Shown here one piece after another: positions 1-6,584 of a stretch of DNA of 13,421 bases. The stretch's first letter is position 1. Each line of letters opens with the position of its first letter. The notes under the pieces are model-generated. The model did not search any database, had not been told where the DNA came from, and saw only the letters and a program-made list of their open reading frames with translations. The stretch comes from an uncultured Dialister sp. (GTDB taxonomy: Bacteria; Bacillota; Negativicutes; Veillonellales; Dialisteraceae), in the NCBI RefSeq assembly GCF_900541605.1, contig NZ_UQKJ01000054.1, positions 1 to 13,421 of the forward strand, written 5' to 3'. The position numbers were made by a program, and so were the translations under genes.

Positions 1-60
1 CCGAAGCACCCTCGCCTTCCAAGGAGGGAGGCTAACGATCCGCGGCTCCGCCGCCGTTGG
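1..60. repeat. Hairpin-rich intergenic segment at the window edge
   Basis: Noncoding, GC-rich sequence holding two inverted repeats. One is roughly 14-20 against 26-32, imperfect and with alternative pairings. The other has arms aacg 34-37 with cgtt 55-58 and a perfect inner stem gcggc 42-46 with gccgc 50-54. Reversed, it also contains the 10-mer GGGTGCTTCG (positions 11 to 2), which recurs at 3634-3643 in the large intergenic element upstream of metH. This suggests, but does not prove, a member of the same repeat family cut off by the window edge. No open reading frame is supported here. Confidence 0.35.
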
Positions 61-76
61 AATCCTATGACTATGC

Positions 77-106
77 AAATCCCCTTTTGAAAAAAAGGGG
101 ATTTTT
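77..106 (+). terminator. Intrinsic terminator hairpin (plus direction, possibly bidirectional)
   Basis: A perfect 12-bp stem, aaatcccctttt (77-88) with aaaaggggattt (93-104), has a 4-base loop and runs into a short T tract (102-106). It would end a plus-strand gene lying left of the window, converging on the met operon. In the minus direction the T tract is weak, so plus is its main orientation. Confidence 0.6.
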
Positions 107-111
107 CCACT

Positions 112-138
112 AAAAAAGCCCCTCCTTTAAGAAGGGGC
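112..138 (-). terminator. Intrinsic terminator of the met operon
   Basis: Read on the minus strand this is a GC-rich hairpin with outer arms gcccc/ggggc (118-123 with 133-138, one mismatch further in) followed by six T residues (117-112). It sits about 150 bases past the metF stop with no gene between, so it is the natural end of the leftward met transcript. Confidence 0.75.
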
Positions 139-190
139 AGGAATCAGCTGATGGGTAATGATGGGTTACGGCCCGCAGGGCCCGGCCTGC

Positions 191-225
191 TCAAGGCTCA
201 AGGCCCAAGGCCCAAGGCCCAAGGC
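191..225. repeat. Five tandem copies of a 7-base unit (YCAAGGC)
   Basis: Five back-to-back heptamers begin at 191, 198, 205, 212 and 219: two TCAAGGC followed by three CCAAGGC. They lie in the metF 3' region between its stop and the operon terminator. Seven is not a multiple of three and no gene covers them, so this looks like a short intergenic simple-sequence repeat. Function unknown. Confidence 0.85.
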
Positions 226-291
226 TCCGTCCGTTCACACGACTTCCGGCCAGCAGCGCCGCAGTCCAATGTCCTCGACCTCGATCTTTCT

Positions 292-1158
292 TTATCTCAT
301 TTCTTCCGCAATATACCCTACGGCGTCTACGTCGTTCACCGGCATCAAGTGGGCGCCGGAGGCGCCGATTTCTTTGAGGCCCTGTACCAGGTCCCGGGAG
401 ATTTTGAGGCCCGTTTCCCGGCCGCCCTTTTCCATGGCGTGGAGTACGGGGGAGGGGATGAAGATACCCGGTACCTTATCGTTCAGGTAGTTCGCCATCT
501 TGAAGCTCTTCAGGGGGACAATGCCGAAGAGGATGGGGAGGTCCAGACCTTTGGCGGCGGCGAGGAAATCCTCGGCCTGCCGGATGTCGTAGATAGGCTG
601 GGTCTGGATGAACTGGGCTCCCGCCTTTTTCTTCCCTTCCAGCCGCCGGATTTCCTTATCCAGGTCGTCGGTGCCGGGGTTGGCGGTGGTGCCGATGTAG
701 AAGTCCGTAGGTACCCCCAGCTTATGGCCCGTCAGGTCGTGGCCTTCGTTCAGGGATTTCGCGATTTCGATGAGCCCCGTGGAGTCCACTTCGAAGACCC
801 CCTTCGCGTCGGGGTGGTCGCCGATGGACGGCGGATCCCCGGTGAGGGTGAGAATGTTGTGGACCCCCATGGCGTAGGCCCCCAGCAGTTCCGCCTGCAG
901 GCCGATGACGTTCCGGTCCCGGCAGGTGAGGTGGAAAATGGATTCCACATTATATTTGTGCTGGATGATGGAGGAAAGGGCGATGGGGCTCATCCGGAGT
1001 TTCGCCATGGGGCAGTCGGCGATGTTGACGGCGTCCACGTAGGGCGCTACTTTCATTACCTGCTCTTCCGTCACCGCCGGGGAGGCGCTCTTCGGCGGGT
1101 CCAGTTCCGTGGTGATGGTAAAAATATGGGCTTCGTTTTTCTCTTTTAATGTTGTCAT
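292..1158 (-). CDS. metF: Methylenetetrahydrofolate reductase (MetF)
   Basis: Cytoplasmic flavoenzyme that reduces 5,10-methylene-THF to 5-methyl-THF, the methyl donor for methionine synthase. The 288-residue protein is the usual length of bacterial MetF. Visible family marks are TTELDPPK at 16-23 (E18 matches the catalytic Glu), the flavin/folate strand LTLTGDPP at 103-110 (D108), and QFIQTQPIYD at 182-191. The start ATG shares its A with the metH stop (TGATG), so translation is coupled; a GAGGAA-type ribosome site lies inside the end of metH. It is the last gene of the T-box-led operon and is followed by a terminator. No MetV-like partner gene is visible. The family is clear; the electron donor cannot be read from the sequence. 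Confidence 0.95.
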   Translation of the reverse strand: MTTLKEKNEAHIFTITTELDPPKSASPAVTEEQVMKVAPYVDAVNIADCPMAKLRMSPIALSSIIQHKYNVESIFHLTCRDRNVIGLQAELLGAYAMGVHNILTLTGDPPSIGDHPDAKGVFEVDSTGLIEIAKSLNEGHDLTGHKLGVPTDFYIGTTANPGTDDLDKEIRRLEGKKKAGAQFIQTQPIYDIRQAEDFLAAAKGLDLPILFGIVPLKSFKMANYLNDKVPGIFIPSPVLHAMEKGGRETGLKISRDLVQGLKEIGASGAHLMPVNDVDAVGYIAEEMR

Positions 1159-3533
1159 CAGCCATTCCTCTTTTCTATGAGTGCATCGGCGATCCGTACG
1201 GCGGCGATGCCATCTTTGCAGTAATTCGGTGCCCCGATGCGGGTGGCGTAGTCCTGGGTCACCACGGCGCCTCCTACGAGGATATCCGCCGCCGGTGCTT
1301 CCGCCTTCAGGGCCTGTACCGTATGTTCCAGTTCCGGCAGGGTGGTGGTCATGAGGGAGCAGAGTCCCACGAGATCCGCCTTATTTTCTTTGGCAGCTTT
1401 AATGAAATCGGCGGGCTCCACGTCTTTTCCCAGGTCCACCACATGGTAGCCGCTGTTTTCCATGAGGGCGGATACGATATTCTTTCCCAGGTCGTGGATG
1501 TCCCCCTTCACGGTGCCGATGACCAGGGTGCCCTTGGCCTTCACCGCCGCGTCGGGGAGAAGTTTCTTCAGCTCCTTGAAGGCCGCCTGCATGGCTTCCG
1601 CTGCCATCATGACCTGGGGCAGGTACACCTTGCCGGCGCCGTAGCCATCGCCGATTTCCGTCATGGCTGCCGTAAGGCCTTCTTTGATAATGGTTTCCGA
1701 AGAAATGCCGTTGTCCAGGGCTTTCTTCATGAGGGCCGCCGATTCTTCCTTTTCCCCGTTCTTCACAGCGGCCTTGATGGCCTCCAGGGGCGGCAGGTCT
1801 TTCGCCGCTTCTTTCGGTGCCGGTGCTGCTGCGGACGCCGCTTCTTTGATGAAGTTCCGGGCGCCGGGGTCAAATCCCAGGAGCAGCTTCGCGTTCACAA
1901 AGGCGTCTTTGATATCCTGGTCCAGGGGGTTGATGATGGGGGCGTTTATGCCGCAGGCGAAGGCCATGGTGAGGAAGGCCGCATTGATCCGGGGACGGGC
2001 AGGGAGGCCGAAGGACACGTTGCTGGTGCCCATGACGCAGGGCAGGCCGAATTCCTTTTTATAGAGGGCAATGGTCTTCAGCGTTTCCCGGGCTCCCCTG
2101 TCGCTGGAACCGATGGTGAGGACGAGAGGATCCAGCAGCAGGTCTTCCTTCCGGAGTCCCGCAGCCAGGGACTTTTCGATGATGCCCCGGGCGATGCGGA
2201 TCCGTTCTTCTGCGGTTTTCGGGAGATTTCCCTTTTCCAGGGGCAGGCAGAGCACGGCGGCACCGTAGGTCTTCGCCAGCCGGAGCACCTTCTCCAGGAT
2301 TTCATCGTCCGCTCCGTTCACGGAATTGATGAGGGGACGGCCGGGGTAGACCTTCAGCGCCCGCTCCAGCACCTCCGGGTCCGTGCTGTCGATGGACAGG
2401 GGTACGGGGCAGAGCATGGAGAGCTGGGAAATGGCGGTTTCCATGGCTTCCCGCTGGTCGATGCCCGGGACCCCCATGTTCACGTCCAGTACGTCAGCGC
2501 CGGCGGCCACTTCGGCAAGTCCTTCCTTCTTGATGGAAACGAAACTGCCGTGCTGGATGTCTTCCCGCATTTTCCGGCGGCCCGTGGGGTTGATGCGCTC
2601 CCCAATCTTTACGGGGGCGAAATCATCGCCGATGAATACGGTCTTCGTGCGGGAGGTGAGGGCAGTGAATGGTTTCACCGGCTTCGGGGTGGCTTCCGGC
2701 GCCTTTTCCAGGGCTTCCTTCAGGGCCCGGATGTGGTCCGGCGTGGTGCCGCAGCAGCCGCCCATGAAGGATACCCCCGCCTCTGTATAGGCAGGAGCGT
2801 AGGAGGCAAAGGACTCGGGGTCCAGGGGGAAATGGGTTTCCCCGTTTTCCAGTATCGGCATGCCGGCATTGGGCTGGATGATGACGGGCTTATTGGTGAC
2901 CGACACCATCTGCTTTGCTGCGTCCAGCAGCTTGTCCGGGCCCACGGAGCAGTTGGCGCCGATCACGTCGGCTCCCATGGCGTCCAGGAGAATGGTGGCG
3001 GTCATGGGGTCGGTGCCCGGGATGGTGCGGCCGTCTTCGCCGTAGGACATCTGGCAGATTACAGGGAGGGAGGAAGCGGTCTTCGCAGCAATGAGGGCCG
3101 CCTTCATTTCCTGGATGTCGATGATGGTCTCGATGATGAGGCAGTCCGCCCCCGCATCGGAAAGGGCCCTGGCCAGGCGGTAATAATTCTCGCAGGCCTC
3201 ATCGAAGGACAGGTCCCCGATGGGGCGGATAAATTTCCCCGTAGGGCCCATGTCTCCGGCCACCTTCACCTTATCCCCGCAGGCCTTCCGTACGTTGGCC
3301 ACGGCGGCGGAAGCGATTTCCTCCACCTTATCCTGGAGGTCATAGTCCTTGAGCTTCAGGGGAGAGGAGCCGAAGGTATTCGTGGTGATGTACTGGCTCC
3401 CGGCGTCCATGTAGGCCCGATGGATCTGCTGCACCACCTCGGGATGGGAAATATTGTAATAGTCCGGGCAGCTCCCGGTTTCCAGACCAAATTTCTGAAG
3501 CATGGTACCCATGCCGCCATCAAATAAAATCAT
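1158..3533 (-). CDS. metH: Cobalamin-dependent methionine synthase, short form without the reactivation domain
   Basis: Transfers the methyl group of 5-methyl-THF to homocysteine through cob(I)alamin in the cytoplasm. The 791 residues hold, in order: a homocysteine-binding barrel (about 1-285) with zinc cysteines C195, C260 and C261 (GGCCGTTP); a pterin-binding barrel (about 306-550: GERINPTG, DVLDVNMG, IDSTD); a B12 cap helix region (about 580-660); and a B12-binding domain with GDIHDLGKN (DxHxxG; H680 is the expected lower cobalt ligand), CSLMTTT and VGGAVVT. E. coli MetH is over 1,200 residues because it carries a C-terminal AdoMet-dependent reactivation domain, absent here as in Thermotoga-type short MetH. 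A separate upstream gene appears to supply it. AAAGGAG precedes the ATG at good spacing. The gene is markedly GC-rich compared with the plus-strand genes of this window. Confidence 0.95.
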   Translation of the reverse strand: MILFDGGMGTMLQKFGLETGSCPDYYNISHPEVVQQIHRAYMDAGSQYITTNTFGSSPLKLKDYDLQDKVEEIASAAVANVRKACGDKVKVAGDMGPTGKFIRPIGDLSFDEACENYYRLARALSDAGADCLIIETIIDIQEMKAALIAAKTASSLPVICQMSYGEDGRTIPGTDPMTATILLDAMGADVIGANCSVGPDKLLDAAKQMVSVTNKPVIIQPNAGMPILENGETHFPLDPESFASYAPAYTEAGVSFMGGCCGTTPDHIRALKEALEKAPEATPKPVKPFTALTSRTKTVFIGDDFAPVKIGERINPTGRRKMREDIQHGSFVSIKKEGLAEVAAGADVLDVNMGVPGIDQREAMETAISQLSMLCPVPLSIDSTDPEVLERALKVYPGRPLINSVNGADDEILEKVLRLAKTYGAAVLCLPLEKGNLPKTAEERIRIARGIIEKSLAAGLRKEDLLLDPLVLTIGSSDRGARETLKTIALYKKEFGLPCVMGTSNVSFGLPARPRINAAFLTMAFACGINAPIINPLDQDIKDAFVNAKLLLGFDPGARNFIKEAASAAAPAPKEAAKDLPPLEAIKAAVKNGEKEESAALMKKALDNGISSETIIKEGLTAAMTEIGDGYGAGKVYLPQVMMAAEAMQAAFKELKKLLPDAAVKAKGTLVIGTVKGDIHDLGKNIVSALMENSGYHVVDLGKDVEPADFIKAAKENKADLVGLCSLMTTTLPELEHTVQALKAEAPAADILVGGAVVTQDYATRIGAPNYCKDGIAAVRIADALIEKRNG

Positions 3534-3600
3534 AGAGGTTCTCCTTTATTATATGTATATATGTATTGTAACATGCGTATATTTGGGGCTAAAGGTGGTA

Positions 3601-3776
3601 GGTGAACATCGCTTCGCTCGTTCACCGGGTTGTGGGTGCTTCGCGCCAGGGGCATAAGGTGCATCGTCCGCCAAAGGCGGCTTTTCTACCTTATGCCCCC
3701 GCTGCGCCAAGGCGTCAGCCCTGGCTGGCAGCCACCACCCGGTGGGACAAGCGCAGCGGCGTCCCACCCACAACCC
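3601..3776. repeat. Multi-branched inverted-repeat element between the MetH activator gene and metH
   Basis: Noncoding stretch with nested, mostly perfect pairings. A 12-bp closing stem pairs 3627-3638 with 3765-3776. A second perfect 12-bp stem pairs 3649-3660 with 3688-3699 and encloses ccgcc/ggcgg (3668-3672 with 3676-3680). A 7-bp stem pairs 3701-3707 with 3751-3757, and a competing 7-bp stem pairs 3742-3748 with 3761-3767. A separate hairpin, ggtgaac/gttcacc, spans 3601-3626. No hairpin is followed by a T tract on the minus strand, so it is not an intrinsic terminator. It would be transcribed within the met operon mRNA. It may be a REP/BIME-like or small non-autonomous repeat; I cannot name a family. 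Confidence 0.7.
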
Positions 3777-3822
3777 TTAGACCCATTTACACGCATGGAC
3801 CATTCACCCAATACCCCACGCA

Positions 3823-4485
3823 TCAGCTCCTGAAGCTGCAGTCCTTCATCCAGCAGGTCTTACACTTGGCCGGTGATGGGCGCTGGGTGCACTGGGAAAT
3901 GCCTATGATGGCGGATACCGACTTCCGGGGGAAAAGCATGGAATGGTCCGTCACATGGACCCCGATTTCCTCGGCGTGGATGAGCCGGCAGAAAGGCCCC
4001 TGCTGGGTCACCGGCCAGTCCCCGTAACCCGGGGAAAAACGCCACACCGTCCGCTGCCCGTCCCGGGCCGCCTCTTTCTGTATGTACCGGTCCACCTGGT
4101 CCGCCAGGTGCTCCGTGGCCGCCGTGGCCGCCGCATCCAGCAGCAGCCCCTGCACGTAATCCCCGGCCTTGAAACAGGCGTCCGACTCCTGCTCGATGGC
4201 ATCGCCCACAGTCACCGCCAGCACCGCCACGGACCAGGACTTCGCCAGATGGTGGCGGATACTGTTTCCCGTGAGCGTCAGGGGCGGATCCCCCTCGATA
4301 ATGCCGTCGGCCGGTGAATAGGGGAGAATCTGCCAGATTCCCTTCGGCTCCGCCAGGGCCAGCGCCGTTTCCACCGCCCGGTCCACCGCTTCCTTCGGGA
4401 AATCGGTGCCCTTCGGATTTGTGCCCGCATAGCGGAGCATTTCCTTCCGGTCGATTTCAAATAAAGTACCATTATAGAAAGGCAT
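3823..4485 (-). CDS. Stand-alone methionine synthase activation protein (MetH reactivation domain homologue)
   Basis: Likely role: AdoMet-dependent reductive methylation of oxidised cob(II)alamin on MetH, supplied as a separate subunit. The 220-residue protein starts with the family-like segment IDRKEMLRYAG (11-21). RFSPGYGDWP (149-158) corresponds to the RxxPGYP AdoMet-binding motif of the E. coli MetH C-terminal domain, followed by SVSAIIGIS (189-197). The C-terminal tail carries four cysteines, C199, C208, C211 and C216 (C-x8-C-x2-C-x4-C), a possible metal site. The start is fixed by AAGGAGG just upstream of the ATG. It is the first gene after the methionine T-box and lies directly upstream of a metH that lacks this domain, so context and motif agree. 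I am sure of the family; the partnership with this MetH is inferred from position. Confidence 0.88.
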   Translation of the reverse strand: MPFYNGTLFEIDRKEMLRYAGTNPKGTDFPKEAVDRAVETALALAEPKGIWQILPYSPADGIIEGDPPLTLTGNSIRHHLAKSWSVAVLAVTVGDAIEQESDACFKAGDYVQGLLLDAAATAATEHLADQVDRYIQKEAARDGQRTVWRFSPGYGDWPVTQQGPFCRLIHAEEIGVHVTDHSMLFPRKSVSAIIGISQCTQRPSPAKCKTCWMKDCSFRS

Positions 4486-4506
4486 GGTTCCGCCTCCTTA
4501 CCCAAT

Positions 4507-4538
4507 AAAAAAGCCCTTCACCCCATGGGACGAAAGAC
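4507..4538 (-). terminator. Conditional terminator of the T-box leader
   Basis: About 11 bp (some G-U pairs) pairing 4538-4528 with 4523-4513 around a CATG loop, followed by six T residues on the minus strand. It overlaps the 3' half of the antiterminator, so the two folds exclude each other. Confidence 0.85.
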
Positions 4539-4772
4539 TCGTGTTACCACCCAGATTCATTCCTTCCTTGCGGAAGAAACCTCAAAAGGTACGCCGGCGA
4601 AAGCCATGATACCCTGACGCTGTAACGGGCGCACCCGGGGAAACCTCACAATTCAGCCCCCTGGCTCAGAGTCCATCTTCAGCGGCCCGCAGACATCTCC
4701 TTTCACCGGACGGAGACTCTCTTTGGAAAGCGCAGCAGCCTACTCTTCTCCTCATTGCCGATCTGTAACTGA
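4507..4772 (-). promoter_or_regulatory. T-box riboswitch, methionine specifier (tRNA-Met sensing)
   Basis: Leader RNA of about 265 nt upstream of the MetH activator gene. Stem I shows a loop-E-type AGTA (4744-4741) opposite GAA, and the distal AGAGAG...GGTGAAAGG segment (about 4722-4698). The specifier, set by the GAA-N-codon pattern, is ATG at 4676-4674. The antiterminator is textbook: helix TGGG/CCCA (4553-4550 with 4529-4526), 7-base bulge TGGTAAC (4549-4543) and helix ACG/CGT (4542-4540 with 4532-4530). TGGT would pair with the ACCA end of tRNA-Met. The competing terminator (4538-4513, with T residues 4512-4507) uses the same bases. Uncharged tRNA-Met should favour readthrough into the operon. 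Confidence 0.93.
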
Positions 4773-4777
4773 TTTCC

Positions 4778-4806
4778 ACTATAGCATACAGGGTAGGGAG
4801 TGTCAA
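4778..4806 (-). promoter_or_regulatory. Promoter of the methionine operon
   Basis: The minus strand reads TTGACA (4806-4801, perfect -35), a 17-base spacer, then TATAGT (4783-4778). Transcription would begin near 4772, just before the T-box stem I. It points away from the divergent glmU promoter, leaving about 120 bases between them in which I see nothing else definite. Confidence 0.85.
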
Positions 4807-4928
4807 CGAAAGCAGGGTAGACCGGTAGGTTATAGGACGATGGAACTTTTGGCTATACAAGGATATGGCGGAATGGTACATTATTTCCTTTATTTCTTTA
4901 TTTCAGTGTTTCGAACCTCATTCTTTTC

Positions 4929-4957
4929 TTGATATACACTATTCAATTTGCTAAAAT
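4929..4957 (+). promoter_or_regulatory. Promoter for glmU
   Basis: TTGATA (4929-4934), a 17-base spacer and TAAAAT (4952-4957) give a close sigma70/sigmaA-type match. The expected start near 4964 leaves a leader of about 70 bases before the glmU ATG. Confidence 0.7.
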
Positions 4958-5032
4958 AAAAGCTACGGGTTTTGCTGATATAAACAGGTTTATCCGAGAT
5001 ATATGAAAATACAATGTTTTACAGGAGGTACT

Positions 5033-6412
5033 ATGGCAGAATTGACAGCACTGATTTTGGCAGCCGGACAGGGTACCAGGATGAAGTCAAACTTACCAAA
5101 AGTATTACACCGGGTATGTGGCGTTCCTATGGTGGAACAGGTTATCCGGGTAGTGCGTGAAGCCGGTTTTGATAAGTGTGTAGTAATCACAGGCTTTAAG
5201 GAGGAACTGGTACGAAAGAATCTGGAAGGGAAAAATGTTTCCTTTGTCCATCAGGCGGAGCAGCTCGGCACAGGGCACGCCGTAATGCAGGCCATTCCGG
5301 AATTTGAAGGCGACAAAGATGGTTATGTACTTGTCATCTGTGGAGATACCCCTCTCCTTCGGAGTGATACGATTCGGGATTTATCTGAAGTCTGCAAGAA
5401 AAATCAGGCTGCAGCAGCTGTGCTGACTGCCATTTTGGATAATCCCTTCGGCTATGGACGTGTCTTACGTGATAAAGCGGGAAATATGACCTCCATTGTG
5501 GAGCAGAAAGATGGTACACCGGAACAGCTGGCGGTCCATGAAATCAATACGGGCACTTATGTTTTTAAGGCAGGTCCTCTTTTGGATGCTTTAAAAAAGA
5601 TAGATAATAAGAATGCCCAGGGGGAATATTACCTGACCGATGTATTTGAAATTATGATTAAAGCCGGAGAAAAGGTCATTCCGGTGGCAGCAGATGATGC
5701 TGATGAGACTATGGGCGTGAACTCCCGTATCCAGCTGGCAGCGGCTGACCGGGTACTTCGTCTGCGTAAGGCAGAAGAACTGATGGCGGAAGGTGTCAGC
5801 ATCATTGATCCTGAACATACCTATATTGAACAGGATGTAAAAGTGGGAAGGGACACTGTGCTTCTTCCGGGGACCATGCTTCAGGGAAAAACCATGGTTG
5901 GTGAAAACTGCGAAATTGGTCCGGATACCCAGCTCGTCAATGTCACTGTGGGTGCAGGAAATCATCTGAATCGCGTATATGGCCATGACTGCACAATTGG
6001 GAATAACAATGAAATCGGGCCATTCGTTCATCTTCGCCCGGACACCGTTCTTCATGATCATATCAAAATCGGTAATTTTGTGGAGGTCAAGAATTCTACA
6101 GTCGATGATGGAACGAAGCTTCCCCATCTGATTTACTGTGGCGATTCTGATCTCGGCAAAAACGTAAATTTTGGCTGCGGAACGGTTACTGTTAATTTTG
6201 ATGGAAAGAACAAGCACCGCTGCAGGGTGGATGACCATGCGTTCATTGGATGTAATACGAACCTGGTAGCACCGGTACACGTAGGGGAAAGGGCCTTTAC
6301 TGCAGCCGGTTCCACAATTACCAAGGATGTTCCGGCAAAGGCCCTCTCTGTTGCACGTGCCAGACAGACCAATATTAAGGGTTGGGTCAAGGACGATACA
6401 TATAAAGACTGA
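5033..6412 (+). CDS. glmU: Bifunctional N-acetylglucosamine-1-phosphate uridyltransferase / glucosamine-1-phosphate acetyltransferase (GlmU)
   Basis: Cytoplasmic enzyme making UDP-GlcNAc for peptidoglycan: acetylates GlcN-1-P, then couples it to UTP. The N-terminal pyrophosphorylase domain (1 to about 229) has LILAAGQGTRMKS (7-19), LPKVLH (21-26) and CGDTPLL (103-109). The C-terminal left-handed beta helix (about 250-450) has repeated hexapeptides, a PHLIYCGDSDLG segment with likely catalytic H365, and ARARQTN near the end. Its 459 residues are close to the family length. I chose the ATG at 5033 because AGGAGGT (5023-5029) sits just upstream and the protein then begins at the family's usual N-terminus; an in-frame ATG at 5003 has no comparable site. 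glmU followed by prs and pth is an order also known from Bacillus. Confidence 0.96.
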   Translation: MAELTALILAAGQGTRMKSNLPKVLHRVCGVPMVEQVIRVVREAGFDKCVVITGFKEELVRKNLEGKNVSFVHQAEQLGTGHAVMQAIPEFEGDKDGYVLVICGDTPLLRSDTIRDLSEVCKKNQAAAAVLTAILDNPFGYGRVLRDKAGNMTSIVEQKDGTPEQLAVHEINTGTYVFKAGPLLDALKKIDNKNAQGEYYLTDVFEIMIKAGEKVIPVAADDADETMGVNSRIQLAAADRVLRLRKAEELMAEGVSIIDPEHTYIEQDVKVGRDTVLLPGTMLQGKTMVGENCEIGPDTQLVNVTVGAGNHLNRVYGHDCTIGNNNEIGPFVHLRPDTVLHDHIKIGNFVEVKNSTVDDGTKLPHLIYCGDSDLGKNVNFGCGTVTVNFDGKNKHRCRVDDHAFIGCNTNLVAPVHVGERAFTAAGSTITKDVPAKALSVARARQTNIKGWVKDDTYKD

Positions 6413-6470
6413 TTCTGAAAATACATTTTTTCAAACGGGCCGATTTTTTACTGTTAATTTACCGGGAAAC

Positions 6471-6481
6471 TGGTATATAAT
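6471..6481 (+). promoter_or_regulatory. Possible extended -10 promoter for prs
   Basis: TGGTATATAAT contains a TGn extension and overlapping TATATA and TATAAT hexamers in the 172-base gap between glmU and prs. I find no convincing -35. The gap has no strong terminator after glmU, so prs may also be read from upstream. Confidence 0.4.
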
Positions 6482-6584
6482 AAAAGCATGAGATGGTGGG
6501 TCAATTGGGATTGATGGGTATCCGCTATTCCAGGCAATCAAGTATAGACTTTCAGGCATTGAAAGGAAAGGGAGAGGCAGCAAA

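Noticed and set aside
151..1149. A 332-codon plus-strand open frame over metF, including the heptamer repeat
   Set aside because: Antisense shadow of metF with no ribosome site or family resemblance; it runs through the met terminator-side repeat.
1149..3527. A 792-codon open frame on the plus strand covering nearly all of metH
   Set aside because: It is the antisense shadow of a GC-rich gene whose codon bias removes stop codons from the opposite frame. The translation is His/Gly/Arg-rich, resembles no family, and metH on the other strand is unmistakable.
3548..3593. Possible separate promoter for metH (TACAAT or TATAAT in an AT-rich stretch on the minus strand)
   Set aside because: The -35 matches are poor, and the best TATAAT would start transcription at or after the metH ribosome site. 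An internal promoter cannot be excluded but is not supported.
5003..5032. Upstream in-frame ATG for glmU
   Set aside because: It would add ten residues that include the ribosome binding site of the ATG at 5033; GlmU proteins normally begin at the later Met.
6413..6450. Weak hairpin after glmU considered as a terminator
   Set aside because: Only about six A-T-rich pairs (tgaaaa/ttttca) with no proper GC stem before the T run.
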